Positions 26,794-39,591 of a DNA stretch of 64,000 nt are shown here, one piece after another. The notes below the pieces were generated by a model that was not told the DNA's origin, did no database searches, and worked only from the letters and a program-made list of their open reading frames with translations. Origin of the DNA: Phoebastria nigripes (Eukaryota > Chordata > Aves > Procellariiformes > Diomedeidae); assembly GCA_035582835.1 (NCBI GenBank), contig JAYKAV010000411.1:952843-1016842 (forward strand), written 5' to 3'. The position numbers and the translations under genes were made by a program. Each line of letters begins with the position of its first letter. Position 1 is the first letter of the stretch.

Positions 26794-29700
26794 NAAAAAA
26801 AAAAAAATCCCAAGAGAAGAACATAAGATAAAAGCACATTTCCCAAAACATACACCCAATCTCCAACAAAATGCAGCTCAGCAAGCTCCTGAGACAGCCG
26901 TGCTGTCTTATCATGATGCCTTTTATAGACCCTTTTTATTTACAAAATGCCCTTTTTTGGGAGAAGGTGACCAGAATGCAGTACAGTTGGAATAATTACT
27001 AAGTGGGGAAAAAAAAAAAAAAAACAAACCAACAAAAAACTCCAAAACAAACAAAACCCCCCAATTTAGTATGATTTATTTTGTTAGTTAATCAAATAAT
27101 GGGTGTCTAATTCAATCTGTTCAAACTGACTATCCAGAGCAGACTTAACTTTCTGTCATGTCATAGGGCTACAAAAGTCTTGATTTAGTATTGCAATGAG
27201 CTGCAATAGCCACAGCTAAAGATATCTTTGTAAGACAATATGTCTGAGTTAAAAATACAGCAGATCTTGGGAATATGTCAAAAGGCATACAAATAATGGT
27301 TACAAAAATTCCACAAGTACTCTGAGAGGATCTGAGGGCTTTTTTTCCCGTTTCAGTACTATCAAGAGATTAGTTATGCGACTTACATCTTGTCAAACCT
27401 AAAACCTTTAAATAGACTTTTGAAATCAAAATATTTGACAATGGACTCCATCAAAATATGAGAGAATGTTCTACTTCCTTTACATCCATCAAAAAGTAAT
27501 CTAATAGACCAATACGAGCAACTCACTTCAGTAACATTTTAATTGATACATCTCTCTGGTGCCAACAAAATGCGAAACTCAGCCTGAAGACTTTTTTGAT
27601 TGTACTTTTACCACCACCTTTTTTTTTTCCCCCTCTAGTTTTCTTGATACCCATCATGTTAATGTCACAGTGAATGATCTCCTGGATAAAATGACCCAGC
27701 AAGAACTAGTAGAAACTAGTAGAAAAAGAGCTAGTAAAAAATCTGTTTTTTATTATAATTAGTCTAGATGAAATGTTTACAGTACAAGAAAGGTAACAAA
27801 GCTTTGAATAATATAAATGTAGCACATGAAATTAGACAATATAATTGAAAAAAGGAGATTAGAGTGTCTTCAAAGTTGTAACTTTTAATATTCAAATTGA
27901 GATACCTGAACTCTGGTACTGCTTTCATTCTACCATACATCTTTAGAGGATATTGAGTTTCCTAATACTTTCCTAGCAATGAAGAGGTGGTCATCTTTGC
28001 TTTTATTCTCTTTGCTAAGAGAATTTTCCTATATCAACCAACCTGTGATAATATTTTGTTGCACTTACTGAAGAAATTTGACATTTATTCCCATACAGAG
28101 AAGAAAAATAATATAGTAAAACAGGCTGATGTTCTGACTTGCTTGGTATCATATTGGTGATACTGAAACAGTAGCTTCTTCACATTTTTCATGGTCTGCC
28201 ACAAGCAAATATTTTAGTTACATCTTTTGCTACTATTTCATTAATTTTTTTCAGAGTGGAAACATCTAATCATCCTTTCCAAACTGCTTATCTTCACAAA
28301 AATCCAAGAGAGATGAAAAACAGCTTTGCAATAAGAATCACCATGTTAAGATTTTTTTTTTCCAGTGCTATCATATCTGAAGAGCCTCACTCAGAGTCTT
28401 ACTACAGTTTTACTGCCAGNTCTGCAAATAAGATCTTTCCACAAGATGATTTGGATTTGTAAGTCTAGAAACAGCTGAGATATCAACACATCAAAATCAA
28501 TGTAATTTAGATGAGTGAATCTGTATGACATTATAGAGACCCCTAAAATATTCCACAAAAATACTGTAACTTTTCCATGTTCCAAATTCTTGGAAAATAT
28601 CTTCTGAGAGGATTTCCACCTCCTGCCAAAAATGAGACAAAAATTGTTACGCTTTTGCACTGAATACAGCTAACTCATATTACTTTGGACTCTGAAGATT
28701 CCTGTGAAAAATAAAAACGTTTTGCCATGTTCAAAAGCAGTCTTCACAGAACCAAGCAGACCAGATCTCAGTTTGAAGACTAAATACAGTAAGAATCCAA
28801 AAATCAGAGTTTTGGCTTCCTGCCTTCCAGGGTAGCAAATGGTGGTTAAGTCTGGCAGACAATCTTGGAAAGGACCAGACACTATGGAGCATACAGTGGC
28901 ACCACCACTGCCTTTGCACATGTAATGCCTGGAAATCTCCCTTTCTGGATCACTTTGTTCAGGCAATTTTTACTGTCTACAAAAGACTGCAAGCAGGATA
29001 TACACAACTAAAAGCACAAATCAATTATTTATTGGCTAATATATATGATAGATAACAAGGCCTTACAAGCTACCATATGAATTAATTTGCTCACCACCCT
29101 CTTTGAGACACCTGTTGAACCTTTGCTAGCCAGGCAAACACCAAGTCTGGCAGGAAACCTTCAGTGCTCCTTGAATACTTGATGCTACTGACTCATCATC
29201 TCTTCCTCTTGATCCTTCAGCTGTTTCGGCAATTTTACCTGTCTCCGATTTTTCCTTTCGTATCTCATGATTCTACACTTTCTCAAAGCTCCTTCTCACA
29301 ACCTGGTTTTCACGGAAGTCTGAGCCAATGTGACAGAGCTGTGCTGTATCAAAATATGCCTTCAATCACAGAAAGATGAACCCCTGGCAGAAGAGTTACA
29401 AGAATGTGCTGCAGAAGTATATCTTAGTCAAGAACATTGGTAAAGAAGAGAATTAATAGATTCATGAGACTGCTACCCTCCCCTCTAATTAGTCCACTAA
29501 GTTACCAGCTAAGAATTGCCCTTTTCTTGTATAATGATTTATAATAGCCACATCTTGAAAAATAAACTTCATTTTTCCTAATAAGCCATCAGCTACTATT
29601 ATTACTCTTGCAAATAATGTATGTTTTTATTTTCTTGAAAGAACTATATATTTATCGAAAATGCCATCCAAAAACATATATAAACCTCTATGTGTGGATG

Positions 29701-30189
29701 ACAACCATATTTACTTTCTTCACTCCGTACCATAGTTTATAACTATTTTAAAGTAGTTTCTTAAATACAGATTTTCTCTTTACTAGACAAACCATCCTTC
29801 CCCAGAGATGCTTACTTTTCTTCCTTCTACATTTTGCTTTATTTCTCATCTGGCATATGATTTAATTTCTCTGTCCACAATATATTTGTACTTGATATAA
29901 AACCACAAAGCAAGTCACATGAGTTTCACATTGTCTTTTTTTCTTATATTTTAATTTCAAAAACATTATTTCATCTTGTTTAAATATAATGCTGCTTTGC
30001 AAGGCTCCCTTTCGTGGGTAAGTATTCTAGAGATCACAGTAGTACCATCATTGTGCACTTCCACCAAGCCATTTGCATTCTTTCATTTTCTTTAAAGGTA
30101 GATCCATTGTTTCTGGCAATTAAATTAAGGTCATGCAATGTATATTCAGAGCTATATAGAACCGTCTATAGATTTTCCAGCATAACAAT

Positions 30190-30330
30190 AATTAGCTAAT
30201 GTTTTCACAGCACTTTGAAGTTGTAAATTGCTGTGTAAGTGCTCAGTATTCTTATCATGGCTTCAGCGGGATTCAGGGCATTTATTATTATAAAACCGCT
30301 GGTCATCCAAATACAATTACTTGCTGCGAG
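30190..30330 (+). mobile_element. Ancient SINE tail (MIR-like)
   Basis: 'cacagcactttgaagttgta' then 'aattgctgtgtaagtgctca' and 'gtattcttatcatgg' resemble the 3' part of old CORE-SINEs, which carry 'gtaaagcgctttgagat' and 'gctatataagtgctaagtat' followed by att repeats. No clear head region is visible upstream. Confidence 0.45.
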
Positions 30331-32888
30331 CAGGTCGTTTAAATACAATGCACAGGTAATGACTGACCTTTACAATACAATGGTACAGTCACCACAGAGT
30401 ACATTAGCCAAACACAGCTGGCTTTACTGAGGGATGTAAAAGTATTCATGGTTTCTACATCACCTCTTGTCATTTGAGTCAGGAGGGCTTTCCCTCCGGT
30501 AATAACCGTAATGCAAATCTCCTTCTTAAATGCTGTGTACAGCAATAACCTTTACTGTTATAAAAGTCCTAATATGAATACCACATAAGAGGTTTACTTT
30601 TACTGAACTGATACCTCATAAAGTTCTATTGACTAATAACTTGTGTCTCTCTCACACACATTTACACACATTATTACTTAGCTGCTTCATAGTGATGCTA
30701 GAGGTAAAGAAAACAAAACAGATAAGAGTTTGCAAAATACTCAACACAGGAGTGGGCTATTTGCCTGGGGTTTAAAAGTATGTATTTAGAAGTAGTGATT
30801 AGTTTGGTCCTCCTTGTTATCAGATGGCAATAACCAAAAGTGGTGTTTGAATTATATCAATATCAATATCTTACAGTCTAGCAAGTAGAATTCTTGAATG
30901 ACCAATGTAAAACACCATGCTTATGCATCATATACCTATAAATGTATGTTGTATATGACATGAAATGTGTTGCAACTCTACAATATTTTTACACATATTT
31001 AAAAAGGAAAAAAAAACTGAGGGAAAGTCAAGGAACACTGCTGCACAGGATTTTCGGTTTCACTACACACTGACACCTGCGTTCAACCATATCCACAGCA
31101 AAGAAGGATGCCATTTATCTTTTATAATAATATGGAGTTCTCTGTCAGAGTAGGGTCACTGAAATGAGTAATAATCCCACCACTGTCTAAGGTACAACCA
31201 GCAGGGTCCAGGTCAACAGGCAAGCAGACAATAATTTGCCCAACAACACTGAATTTCATCTGCCTGCAGCCTCTATCTACTGATTATACAATCAATACAC
31301 CTCAGATGAGAAGAGCTAACAACTGACCAGGGCAGATCAATGCTAGCAAATAAGCGCTTCATGACAAAAAGTTTGATAATTACCATTCTGAAGCCGTGTA
31401 AATGTTGTTTCTATTGTAACGACATTCATGATGATACTGCTATGATTGCACTGTTATTATAGGTTTAATGTTAGGCAATCAAGCTGCAGTGGTCTAGATA
31501 TCAACAAACAGCATCAAAAGAAAACATCAAATTGTCCCTATTCTTCTGACATTGTAGCTGCAACATTTTTCTATGTTAGTGGCCACAAATGAACAATAAT
31601 AAGTGACAATTTAGTGAAAAATACTATTTTCACAGCTTACAAAAGTCACACAATATAGATTGATACAAGTATGATTATTTCTAGACCCAGAAGTAGAAGG
31701 CACACCCACTCAAACCAGAGGATTAAAATGAATTCAGCATTGTGCTCTTTGTTTCACATGCATTGGTTCAGAGCTTTTAATCTGCACTTCAACTAGTCAT
31801 AACCCAAAAGTATACGCAGCTTTGCTCGATTTATTTATTATCACTTTTGATAATGCACATTTCATTTTTTTTCATTCCTGAAGTGCTGGTTCATTCTCAA
31901 TACATTAACTTTTAAGAGAACTAGTTCTGACTGACTGCCAATGGCTATACTGACTCGGTTAGCCTCTCGCCCCTCAGCACGGAGAAATGCTACTGGGACA
32001 CGCTATTGAAGTGTGAAGAAAATTGGGAATTCATAAACCAAGGGCATGTAGAGCTGTGGCAGCCTCAACTCTGAAGCTACGTAAGATAAATACTACATTT
32101 AATATTTTATGTTTAAGCCTGCAAGAAGACATCTCAGTAGCAAAACATGTTCTCCCAATGGCCACTTTAAAGGCAGAAGCACACTCAGCTGCGTAGCTCT
32201 TCAAAAACATTTAAGTCAGAGCAAATCATAACTATGATATCTGCAAAGAACCCTCTGATTTTGGCATTTCATGAATTAAAGTTTTAATCAGGTCTTTCAC
32301 AGACAAAACACAGACACCTCCAAAAGTCTGCAAGTTACCTGTCTAAAACTTTTAAATCAGTGATTGGCCAGATTTGCTGCAGCCTAAGGGAAATCACCTG
32401 TCTATCCAAGGAGCTAGAGATACCAAACAATAAGGATAAACCCAAACCTTTCACAATCAGCAATACATGTGTGATTTGAACTAGCATGAACTAAGATTTC
32501 CCTTTCAGCATTTCCTCCTCAGAACATCTTCTACCTCACAAGAGATTCAAAGAATTTGATGTTTATTAAAATCCTTTCCCTCTCAGATGGGCTCATTTTT
32601 ATTCAGGGACAATTTTGCTGACTGACAGGTAAGCATTTGGTGCTGAAATTGGACCTGTACAAGAGCTTTGCATTTCATTTGCTCCATTACACCAGTGCAT
32701 GGATTACTGGGCTTTTACTTTGGCATCTTTCCATTATTTTCAGATATCTGACATGAACAAAATGACTCATCTGACATTCTGTGTAACAAATTTGTTCCAA
32801 AAAGAATAGAACATTATTATACTATTTTGTACATGTGGGTATCACAACGTTCCACAGTAATCTGGCCAGAAATTCTAAGTGTATAAAT

Positions 32889-32960
32889 AGTAGCTGATAT
32901 CGTTAAAAAAAAAAAAAAAAAAAAANAGTAGCTGATATCGTTAAAAAAAAAAAAAAAAAA
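32889..32960 (+). repeat. Duplicated unit with poly-A and an N
   Basis: The word agtagctgatatcgtt is followed by 21 A, an N (32926), then the same word again and 18 A. The two halves are otherwise identical. This is either a real duplication of a sequence-plus-A-tract or a failed merge of two reads across the homopolymer. The N at the junction favours the latter. Confidence 0.9.
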
Positions 32961-35034
32961 GGCAGCAGTGACAGAGAAATATCATACTGAAGCAATGAGA
33001 TTTCATTTTAACACTACAACCTTCAGTGTCATTTCAATTTCTGAATCACTTCAGACATGATACCAAATCTAATTTTATTTCTGTGAGAAAAAAAAAAAAG
33101 TATAAAAATTGCCATAAGCCTTCTAAATTATCTGATATAACACAGCTGTTGACAAGTGTTGGCAAATTCTGGCACCAAGGAGTCCTCACACTTGATTCTT
33201 TTTGGTTAGTTGATCAATACTGTTATTCCTTCCATCCTACCTCAAACTCAGATCTGCTTTTATCCATCACTTTCTGCATTTGATTTGCAGAATGAAAAAC
33301 GAAGTTTGTTTCGCTTACCACTCATGTAAACATGGACGAGTACTTTTCTCTGTATCCCTTGATCTTCCATCACAGAAGCGTACCCAAATACCGTATTTAG
33401 CTGACTTTCTCAAGAAGTTTTTCAGTCTTTTTCTGGTAGCTGTTGCTATCACAGCACCTTACTTCCAGCTGGAAGAGCAAGTAGAAAAGTCCTTCCTGAG
33501 CACTGTGATTTGCCCAACGCCTGTACAGCATCACTATGCCAGAAATGAAAACTCAGCTGCTTAGTGAGATGTGCAGCAGTCCCTCGTCTTGAGTTTAGGA
33601 TACAAGGTCTGCTCTCTAACCATGCCAATTAACAGTACAATACTTTACAGTCAAACCCTCCTGCTAACACAAGATGGAGAGAGGCTGAGAAGGGGCCAGG
33701 ACTCTCATCTGCTGATATGAATTCCAAGTAAAACAACTGTGATATAATTTACGCTTGAAGTCAGTAGTCTCACAACTAGATGAGAGTATGTAATAAATAC
33801 TTAAGTTACTTTCTTTTCAGAGTTGATAATACTTTATGAAGCCAGGTAAAAAACTTGAACTGCACTATTAGAAATTACTTTAAAAACTGCAAGTGAAAAT
33901 GTACCAATTGACTTCATGAGGTGTCATTCTTCATGTCTCTCAACATTATGAATATATTTTTCTTCAAGAAGAACCACTTGGGTGGACTATCATATGAATC
34001 CATTCAGGGATGAGAAAGCAAGGGAGTAAAGGGTGAAAACAGACAAGAAAAGGATGTTTTACATTTTTCCCTTTAACGAGACAATTATCTGAATGAATTG
34101 TATTAATGTTTCTAGAGATGACATTCCTTTTCATATTATTCTCACAATTTAGGTGAAAACTAATTTTTAGAGATACGTTGGACTGTTTCACTTTCTTTCC
34201 TTACAACACCAGTCCATGGCATTTGAAACAAATTCCATGATATGTGGAGAATAATTTAAAATTCAGGGGCAGTTTTCCAGAATTTCCATTGCTTACTTGT
34301 GAAACAATTAAAAATTCTCAAATACTTTAAACTTAAATCACCAACATATTAAATTTGTTTAAGATTAAGCCTTAACTTTTATGTGGAAATGTCTTTATTC
34401 AGATTTTCTGAAAATTAAAATTGCAGCAATTCTGAAGTATCGTGAATCCCCCAAATCATACTGTTTCAAAACCACTTAATTTTAAAAACTTTACTTCAAA
34501 AAAATAATTTATATAGTCAGACTGACCAGTGACTTAGCATATAGGAATAGAAAACAATGGAAGCAGTAAGGAAGGAGTGAGTGCTTAATCCTTGGAGCAA
34601 ATGCAATTGCATATTTCATCCGGTTGCAATTTTAGATCTGCAATGCGATCTGTTTTTAGGGGTTACACTGTGACATACAGTACATGAATGCTAGAAACTC
34701 TACTACATGGTCCCCAGTCAGAAGTCTCAATCATTATGTAGGAAGCGTTTAAACATCAGCTGGTTCGTTAGGTTACCAGGAATGAACAAAAGGGAATTCT
34801 TTAAGACAGTTAAAGAGTCTATAAAACAGCAGAAGTGAATTCTCAGCCATGGACATTTCCCCCTAAATCCTAACCTAGATTTGCAAGGGCTGAGGCTTTC
34901 ACCTGATCTATGGGGAATGACTGACTGATTTGGTAATGTCTTTTCAACAGAAGTCAGGTCAGGGTGGAGATTATGATATACAAATACATTAAAAAAATCA
35001 TAGCAAAGTCCAACAGATCTGTGCATATTTGTTC

Positions 35035-35295
35035 ACTGGGAACAGGACACCGAGTGATCTTAAACTGGTGCAAGGGAGAGTTAGACAGAAATTAGGAAAG
35101 CATTTCTAGTGATGGAGATAGGGAAGGACTGGAATATGTTAGCTGGAGAATCTCCATCAATGTAGAACTTTAAGAACAGTCCAGAAAAATATCTGCCAGG
35201 AATAGTTTACACAGAGTTAAATCTCCTTTGGTTCATCCTGACATGATCTCTTCAGATCCCTCTCAGCACTGTTTTCTATGATCTGTGATTTTTTG
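35035..35295 (+). mobile_element. CR1 LINE 3' end fragment
   Basis: The order of landmarks is that of the last 260 bases of a CR1: 'gttagacagaaattaggaaa' (35071), 'ggactggaatatgttagct' (35127), 'gagaatctccatcaatg' (35145), 'acatgatctcttcagatccc' (35242), then 'gttttctatgatctgtgat' at the tail. It is diverged and without an open frame. The element is strongly 5'-truncated. Confidence 0.72.
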
Positions 35296-38200
35296 GTCAC
35301 TGCTCACAATGTAAATCAAGTCAGTGAATTTCTCCATCACTAAAATAAACAATACAGACCCTGCAGAATAAACTTAGAAAACCAAAAGGCAATAGTCTCA
35401 ATGACTGNGTACATAAAACGAGTGAGTAGACAAAGTCAGAAACAGTTGTGCATGTAAAGATTAAAATAGTTTCAGCAGGCCTAGTTAATGTATTAATAGC
35501 CTCTGGTTTTCTTGCTAAATGACTATGATCATTAAGACACTTATATCTGAACTTCCTAATTGTAGTAACAGTCTGAGTTTATATCTGATGGGACAAGTTT
35601 TTGATCATGCCACTCTCCATTTATAAGATAAATTAATATTACCTTCTAATGCCTCCATTGTTAATAGTGAATGAAAGGAGAATTCCAACAAGATTATTGA
35701 AGATGACTCGGTTAAATTACTTACACTAAGTTTTTCAGAAGAAGCCCAAGGTGATAAATATCAATATTGCTTCAGGCTCTCTTAAAAATTCCAGTTCTGG
35801 TTACTAGACTTGTGAGTACATTCATTCCCCTAAATAATCACATTGTTCCCCTGTTTTTAAAATTATAATTTCTTGAAGAGCTTGTCATAATGCCCACTAT
35901 ACTACAGAAATTACCTTTTATGATAAAACACAAGATGATGTAAGACCATAGGAAGGTAATGTAACAAATACCTGGTATACCATATTGATCTGGTATCAGG
36001 TTTAAACAGCAAGTATCGAAGTGGTCAGTGGAAAATTGGTGATAATCACAAATCTAGTCCAAATAATTCTGGAAATGGAGTGGAAATTAATAGAAATAGT
36101 TTCTTCCCTTATTCCTATGCACAATCAAAATTAATTTCCTTGCTTGCATTTTCTCCATTCATACAACAAATAGTACAAGACTTATGATAAACGAAGCCAT
36201 CCTGGTTTACTGTAACCATGCACGAATTGGAAGACACCAAATAGTCCAAACAGAAGAAAAGCTGAGATGAAAACTGTAAGAACCAAGGGAAATTCAGGAA
36301 GTCCATAAATCAACCAGTAGTGAAAGAACTTCTCCTCCAGCCAATGAGACACCCATTTCTAGCCAGAGCTGTAAAAATGTCCTTTTCCACCCTCAATGGC
36401 AGGAAGTCTGCCTTTTGCCTAATTTCCATTTAGTTATGATGACCTTCAGACTTAAAATCTATACTACTTTGTTTCCAAGAATCAAATCATCACCTTTAAA
36501 AAGCTAACTTACCTTAGAGGCCATTTATGCTTAGGTTTTTTGTATTAATACATTCATGGAGAAAGGGCTGAAATTATATTCTATGAAATTTTTTGTTTGT
36601 TTGAAAAAAACCAACAACTGTAAAGTAGAAACATTTTTGAAAAACAAAACAAAGAAAAATCTTTATGGGAGAGGAAAAAATGAATTACATGTTAGAACTA
36701 TGATTTTAATAAGTCTAACTATAAACTGCATTTCCATCTGAACACAAGGCATATTTTGATCACTNCTTTGCAGATAAAACCACCTTTCTTTGCACTTTCT
36801 TCTACTTTAAAACGCCTTGTTAAGGAAGACACCTTTAAAAGTAAATCAAGTGGCAGTTCTACATCATTATGCAAATCTACCTTTCTACTCATTCAGATTT
36901 TATCTCTTAAGTATCTTTACATATGTAAAAGAGTCTAATGATTTTAAATCTTAAAACTGGCCTTCAGGAAAGGACAATATGGTCATTCCAATGCAGTCAA
37001 GTAACAAAAGGAAGATGCAACTAAAGCTTTAACCTTTTTCTGTTCTTAAATCTGGAGTCAACATGGGCCCTTGCTAGCTCTAGATTTCTAGAGGCTGACA
37101 GTCTAATTGCTTCCCCAATAAAGAAGCTCAAAGATAGTCTGAAGGCATCCAAAACCTTCTCATCCCTTCTCACCTCTCAGTACCAAACACAACCTGACCA
37201 CTGCATTATGTTTTATTCATTTTGTCTGTGTTCATTTGGTGCCTTTTTGTGAACAACTCCCACATGACGAATGTTATGTCAGCGAGACACTTAGCTCAGT
37301 CCAGTAGGAGTATTGCAGCAACAGCTATTTACAGTCATATGTTCTTACTGGCACAGGCTCCTCTTTTTTTAGTTTATTTTGGTTTGATCTATTTTAATGA
37401 GCTTTCACAACTAATGATTTGTTAGCTTTTTCATGGACTCTTTCATATATATGAAATAGATTTTTAAAAAATAAATATTTTGCTTTTGGTTTTGATAGGA
37501 AAAACTCCCAGACTAAATCCCAAAAGGATAAAAGACACTATAATATGTCCTTTAACGAGTGAACAAGATTTCTAACGTGCATTAAAATACCTATGTTTGT
37601 TTAAAGAATTTCAATCTAAATGATCTAACTTCATGTGACCTATATTGGGTAAAAGTTTAATTGCTAGGATAATTTTTTTTAGGATGACATAAAACCAAAT
37701 AGGTGTTAAAATTTTTAAAAGTCAGATGCAATGAAATGGAAATAAGAAAACATTCCATTTTAAAATATTAGTGCTTTACTACCGTACAAGTATGACCACT
37801 TATTTCTTATGAATATTTCCATTATTACATGACATGGATATAAATCCTTTTAATGTATTTTTGAAAAAAAAATATTCATTGAAACTATTCCTATAAAAGG
37901 CTTACTGTTATCAAAGAAAAGAGGATGTCATCATGCTTTGTCATAAATTATCAGCCCAGAAGATTTATTCATCTGTAACCTTCCTATAACAAGTCTGACC
38001 ATGATTGTAATTTACTTCTCTATTTGGCACACAAATTTTACTCACTTAACAGGATTATTCATTAATCAAGTATTTATCAGTCAGGGTCTTATAGAACTCT
38101 GAGAGACTGGTGTAGAGTTCATTTGTTCAGTTTTAACAGGATTATTTTTATATCAGGTATTTATTTAAGTGGGCTTCATTACACTGGGGAAACAAACATT

Positions 38201-39048
38201 ACTTATAAGGCTGATACTTGTTTCTAAATACATTGACTTCTACCAAATACCTGATATGGGAGTAATCCAGTTAAAAAAAAAAACTTAACCGTGAAGCATC
38301 TCTGTGGTCTTGATTTTACAGTACAATCCATCAGAATTAATACTTTATAAAGGAATAATCCTGTACAAACTAAAATCCCCAGATAAACAGTGACCTATAA
38401 TAAAAACTTTTCATTACACAGAGAAACTCAGTGAGCAAAGACAAAAATTATCAATTATTTGGTAGGCTGGTATAGCTATGAATTAGGATATTTTATTACT
38501 TTATCTTTTTATTAAAATTTAACTTCTTTTTTTAAACTTTTTTGCTTCATTTCTTTCAACAGTAGTTCCTCGCTAGCAACTTACCTGAGTTTGCAGAATG
38601 AAAGCTGACCAGTATTTGCAAATTATGTAGACAACAACTGAAACTGTAACAGTCCCAGTTATCTTTATAGTGGTACATGAAAACTAGAGCAGCCAAACTT
38701 CTAACACAAATTATGGAAAAAACAATTATGGTAATTCTAAATTTTAGGTTTATTCTTACCAAACAGTCAAGCCAACTAGGTAGGTACTCAAGACATTTTA
38801 CAGCTCTCAGAAGAAGCAGACCTACCAACAGGAGGAGACATCTTATTTTACTTTAATTTTCATTGTCCTCTACTGTTTGGAAGGGAGGTGGGAAGCCTCG
38901 ATGATTTGCCTGTGAGCTTGAACCAATATGTCAGACAAAGCTTCCACTGACTTTTAGAGTGTAACCTTTCATGTTCAACTTCTCCACAAAACCAATTTTG
39001 TTTCAATCATGTAGTTGGAAAAGATTTCTCAACAACTGATATAATACA
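35296..39048. other. No gene seen; AT-rich unassigned DNA
   Basis: Uniform AT-rich sequence without recognisable repeat, exon or RNA gene. Confidence 0.65.
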
Positions 39049-39591
39049 GAACATGAGCCAGTGATGTACCCTTGCAGCAAAGGTGGCTAATGTGTCCTGG
39101 GCTGCATTAGGAGTGTTGTCAGCAGGTCAAGGGAGGTGGCCCTTCTCCGCTACTCAGCATTGGTGAGGCCACATCTGGAGTACTGTGTCCACCTGGAGTA
39201 CTGTTCTGGGCTCCCCAGTATGAGAGAGACATTAACATACTGGAGGAAGTCCAGCAAAAGGCCACTAAGACCATTAAGGGACTGGAGAATCTCTCCTACA
39301 AGGAGAGGCTCAGGCGGGGAATCTCATCAATGTATACAAATATCTGAAGGGAGGGTGCAAAGAAGATGGAACCAGGCTCTTTTCAGTGGTGCCCAGTAAC
39401 AGGACAAGAGGCAATGAGTGCAAACTGAAACACAGGAGATTCCTCCTGAACATCAGGAAACACTTTTTTACTGTGAGGGAGACCAAGCACTGGAACAGGT
39501 TGCGAGAGAGGTTGTGGAGTCTCCATCCTTGGAGATGTTCAAAAGCCATCTGGACATGGTCCTGGGCAACTGGCTCTAGGTGGCCCTGATG
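39049..39591 (+). mobile_element. CR1 LINE, outer copy, left part (5'-truncated)
   Basis: This is the 3' half of a chicken-repeat-1 non-LTR retrotransposon. It begins inside the end of the reverse transcriptase ORF, at the 'gaacatgagcca' block that follows the polymerase core. It runs through recognisable family landmarks such as 'ggtgaggcc', 'gttctgggctcccc', 'cagtggtgcccagt', 'gacaagaggcaatg' and 'tggaacaggttgc'. It breaks at 'tggccctgatg', before the 3' terminal block. That block reappears at 40621, so the copy was split by a later insertion. Frames are broken throughout: 39175-39204 carries an 18-base tandem duplication, and about 40 bases of consensus are missing near 39310. CR1 elements move by target-primed reverse transcription and are normally 5'-truncated, as here. 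Landmark assignment is from memory of the family. Confidence 0.93.

Larger units (their letters stand above)
26794..35034. other. No gene seen; unassigned DNA
   Basis: An A-rich tract (27008-27060), the SINE tail at 30.2 kb and the duplicated poly-A unit at 32.9 kb are the only structures I can name. No open frame exceeds 98 codons. Confidence 0.6.

Noticed and set aside
27639..27762. Acceptor-like 'ttttttttccccctctag' followed by 40 open codons
   Set aside because: No usable donor before the stop, a tandem 'actagtagaa' duplication within the frame, and no recognised family.
28670..28966. 98-codon minus-strand frame
   Set aside because: Overlaps another minus-strand frame (28731-28919), and the composition is not convincing. 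No known protein.
33280..33564. 94-codon plus-strand frame with a hydrophobic middle
   Set aside because: Hydrophobic runs are expected from T-rich DNA. No start context, splice site or homology recognised.
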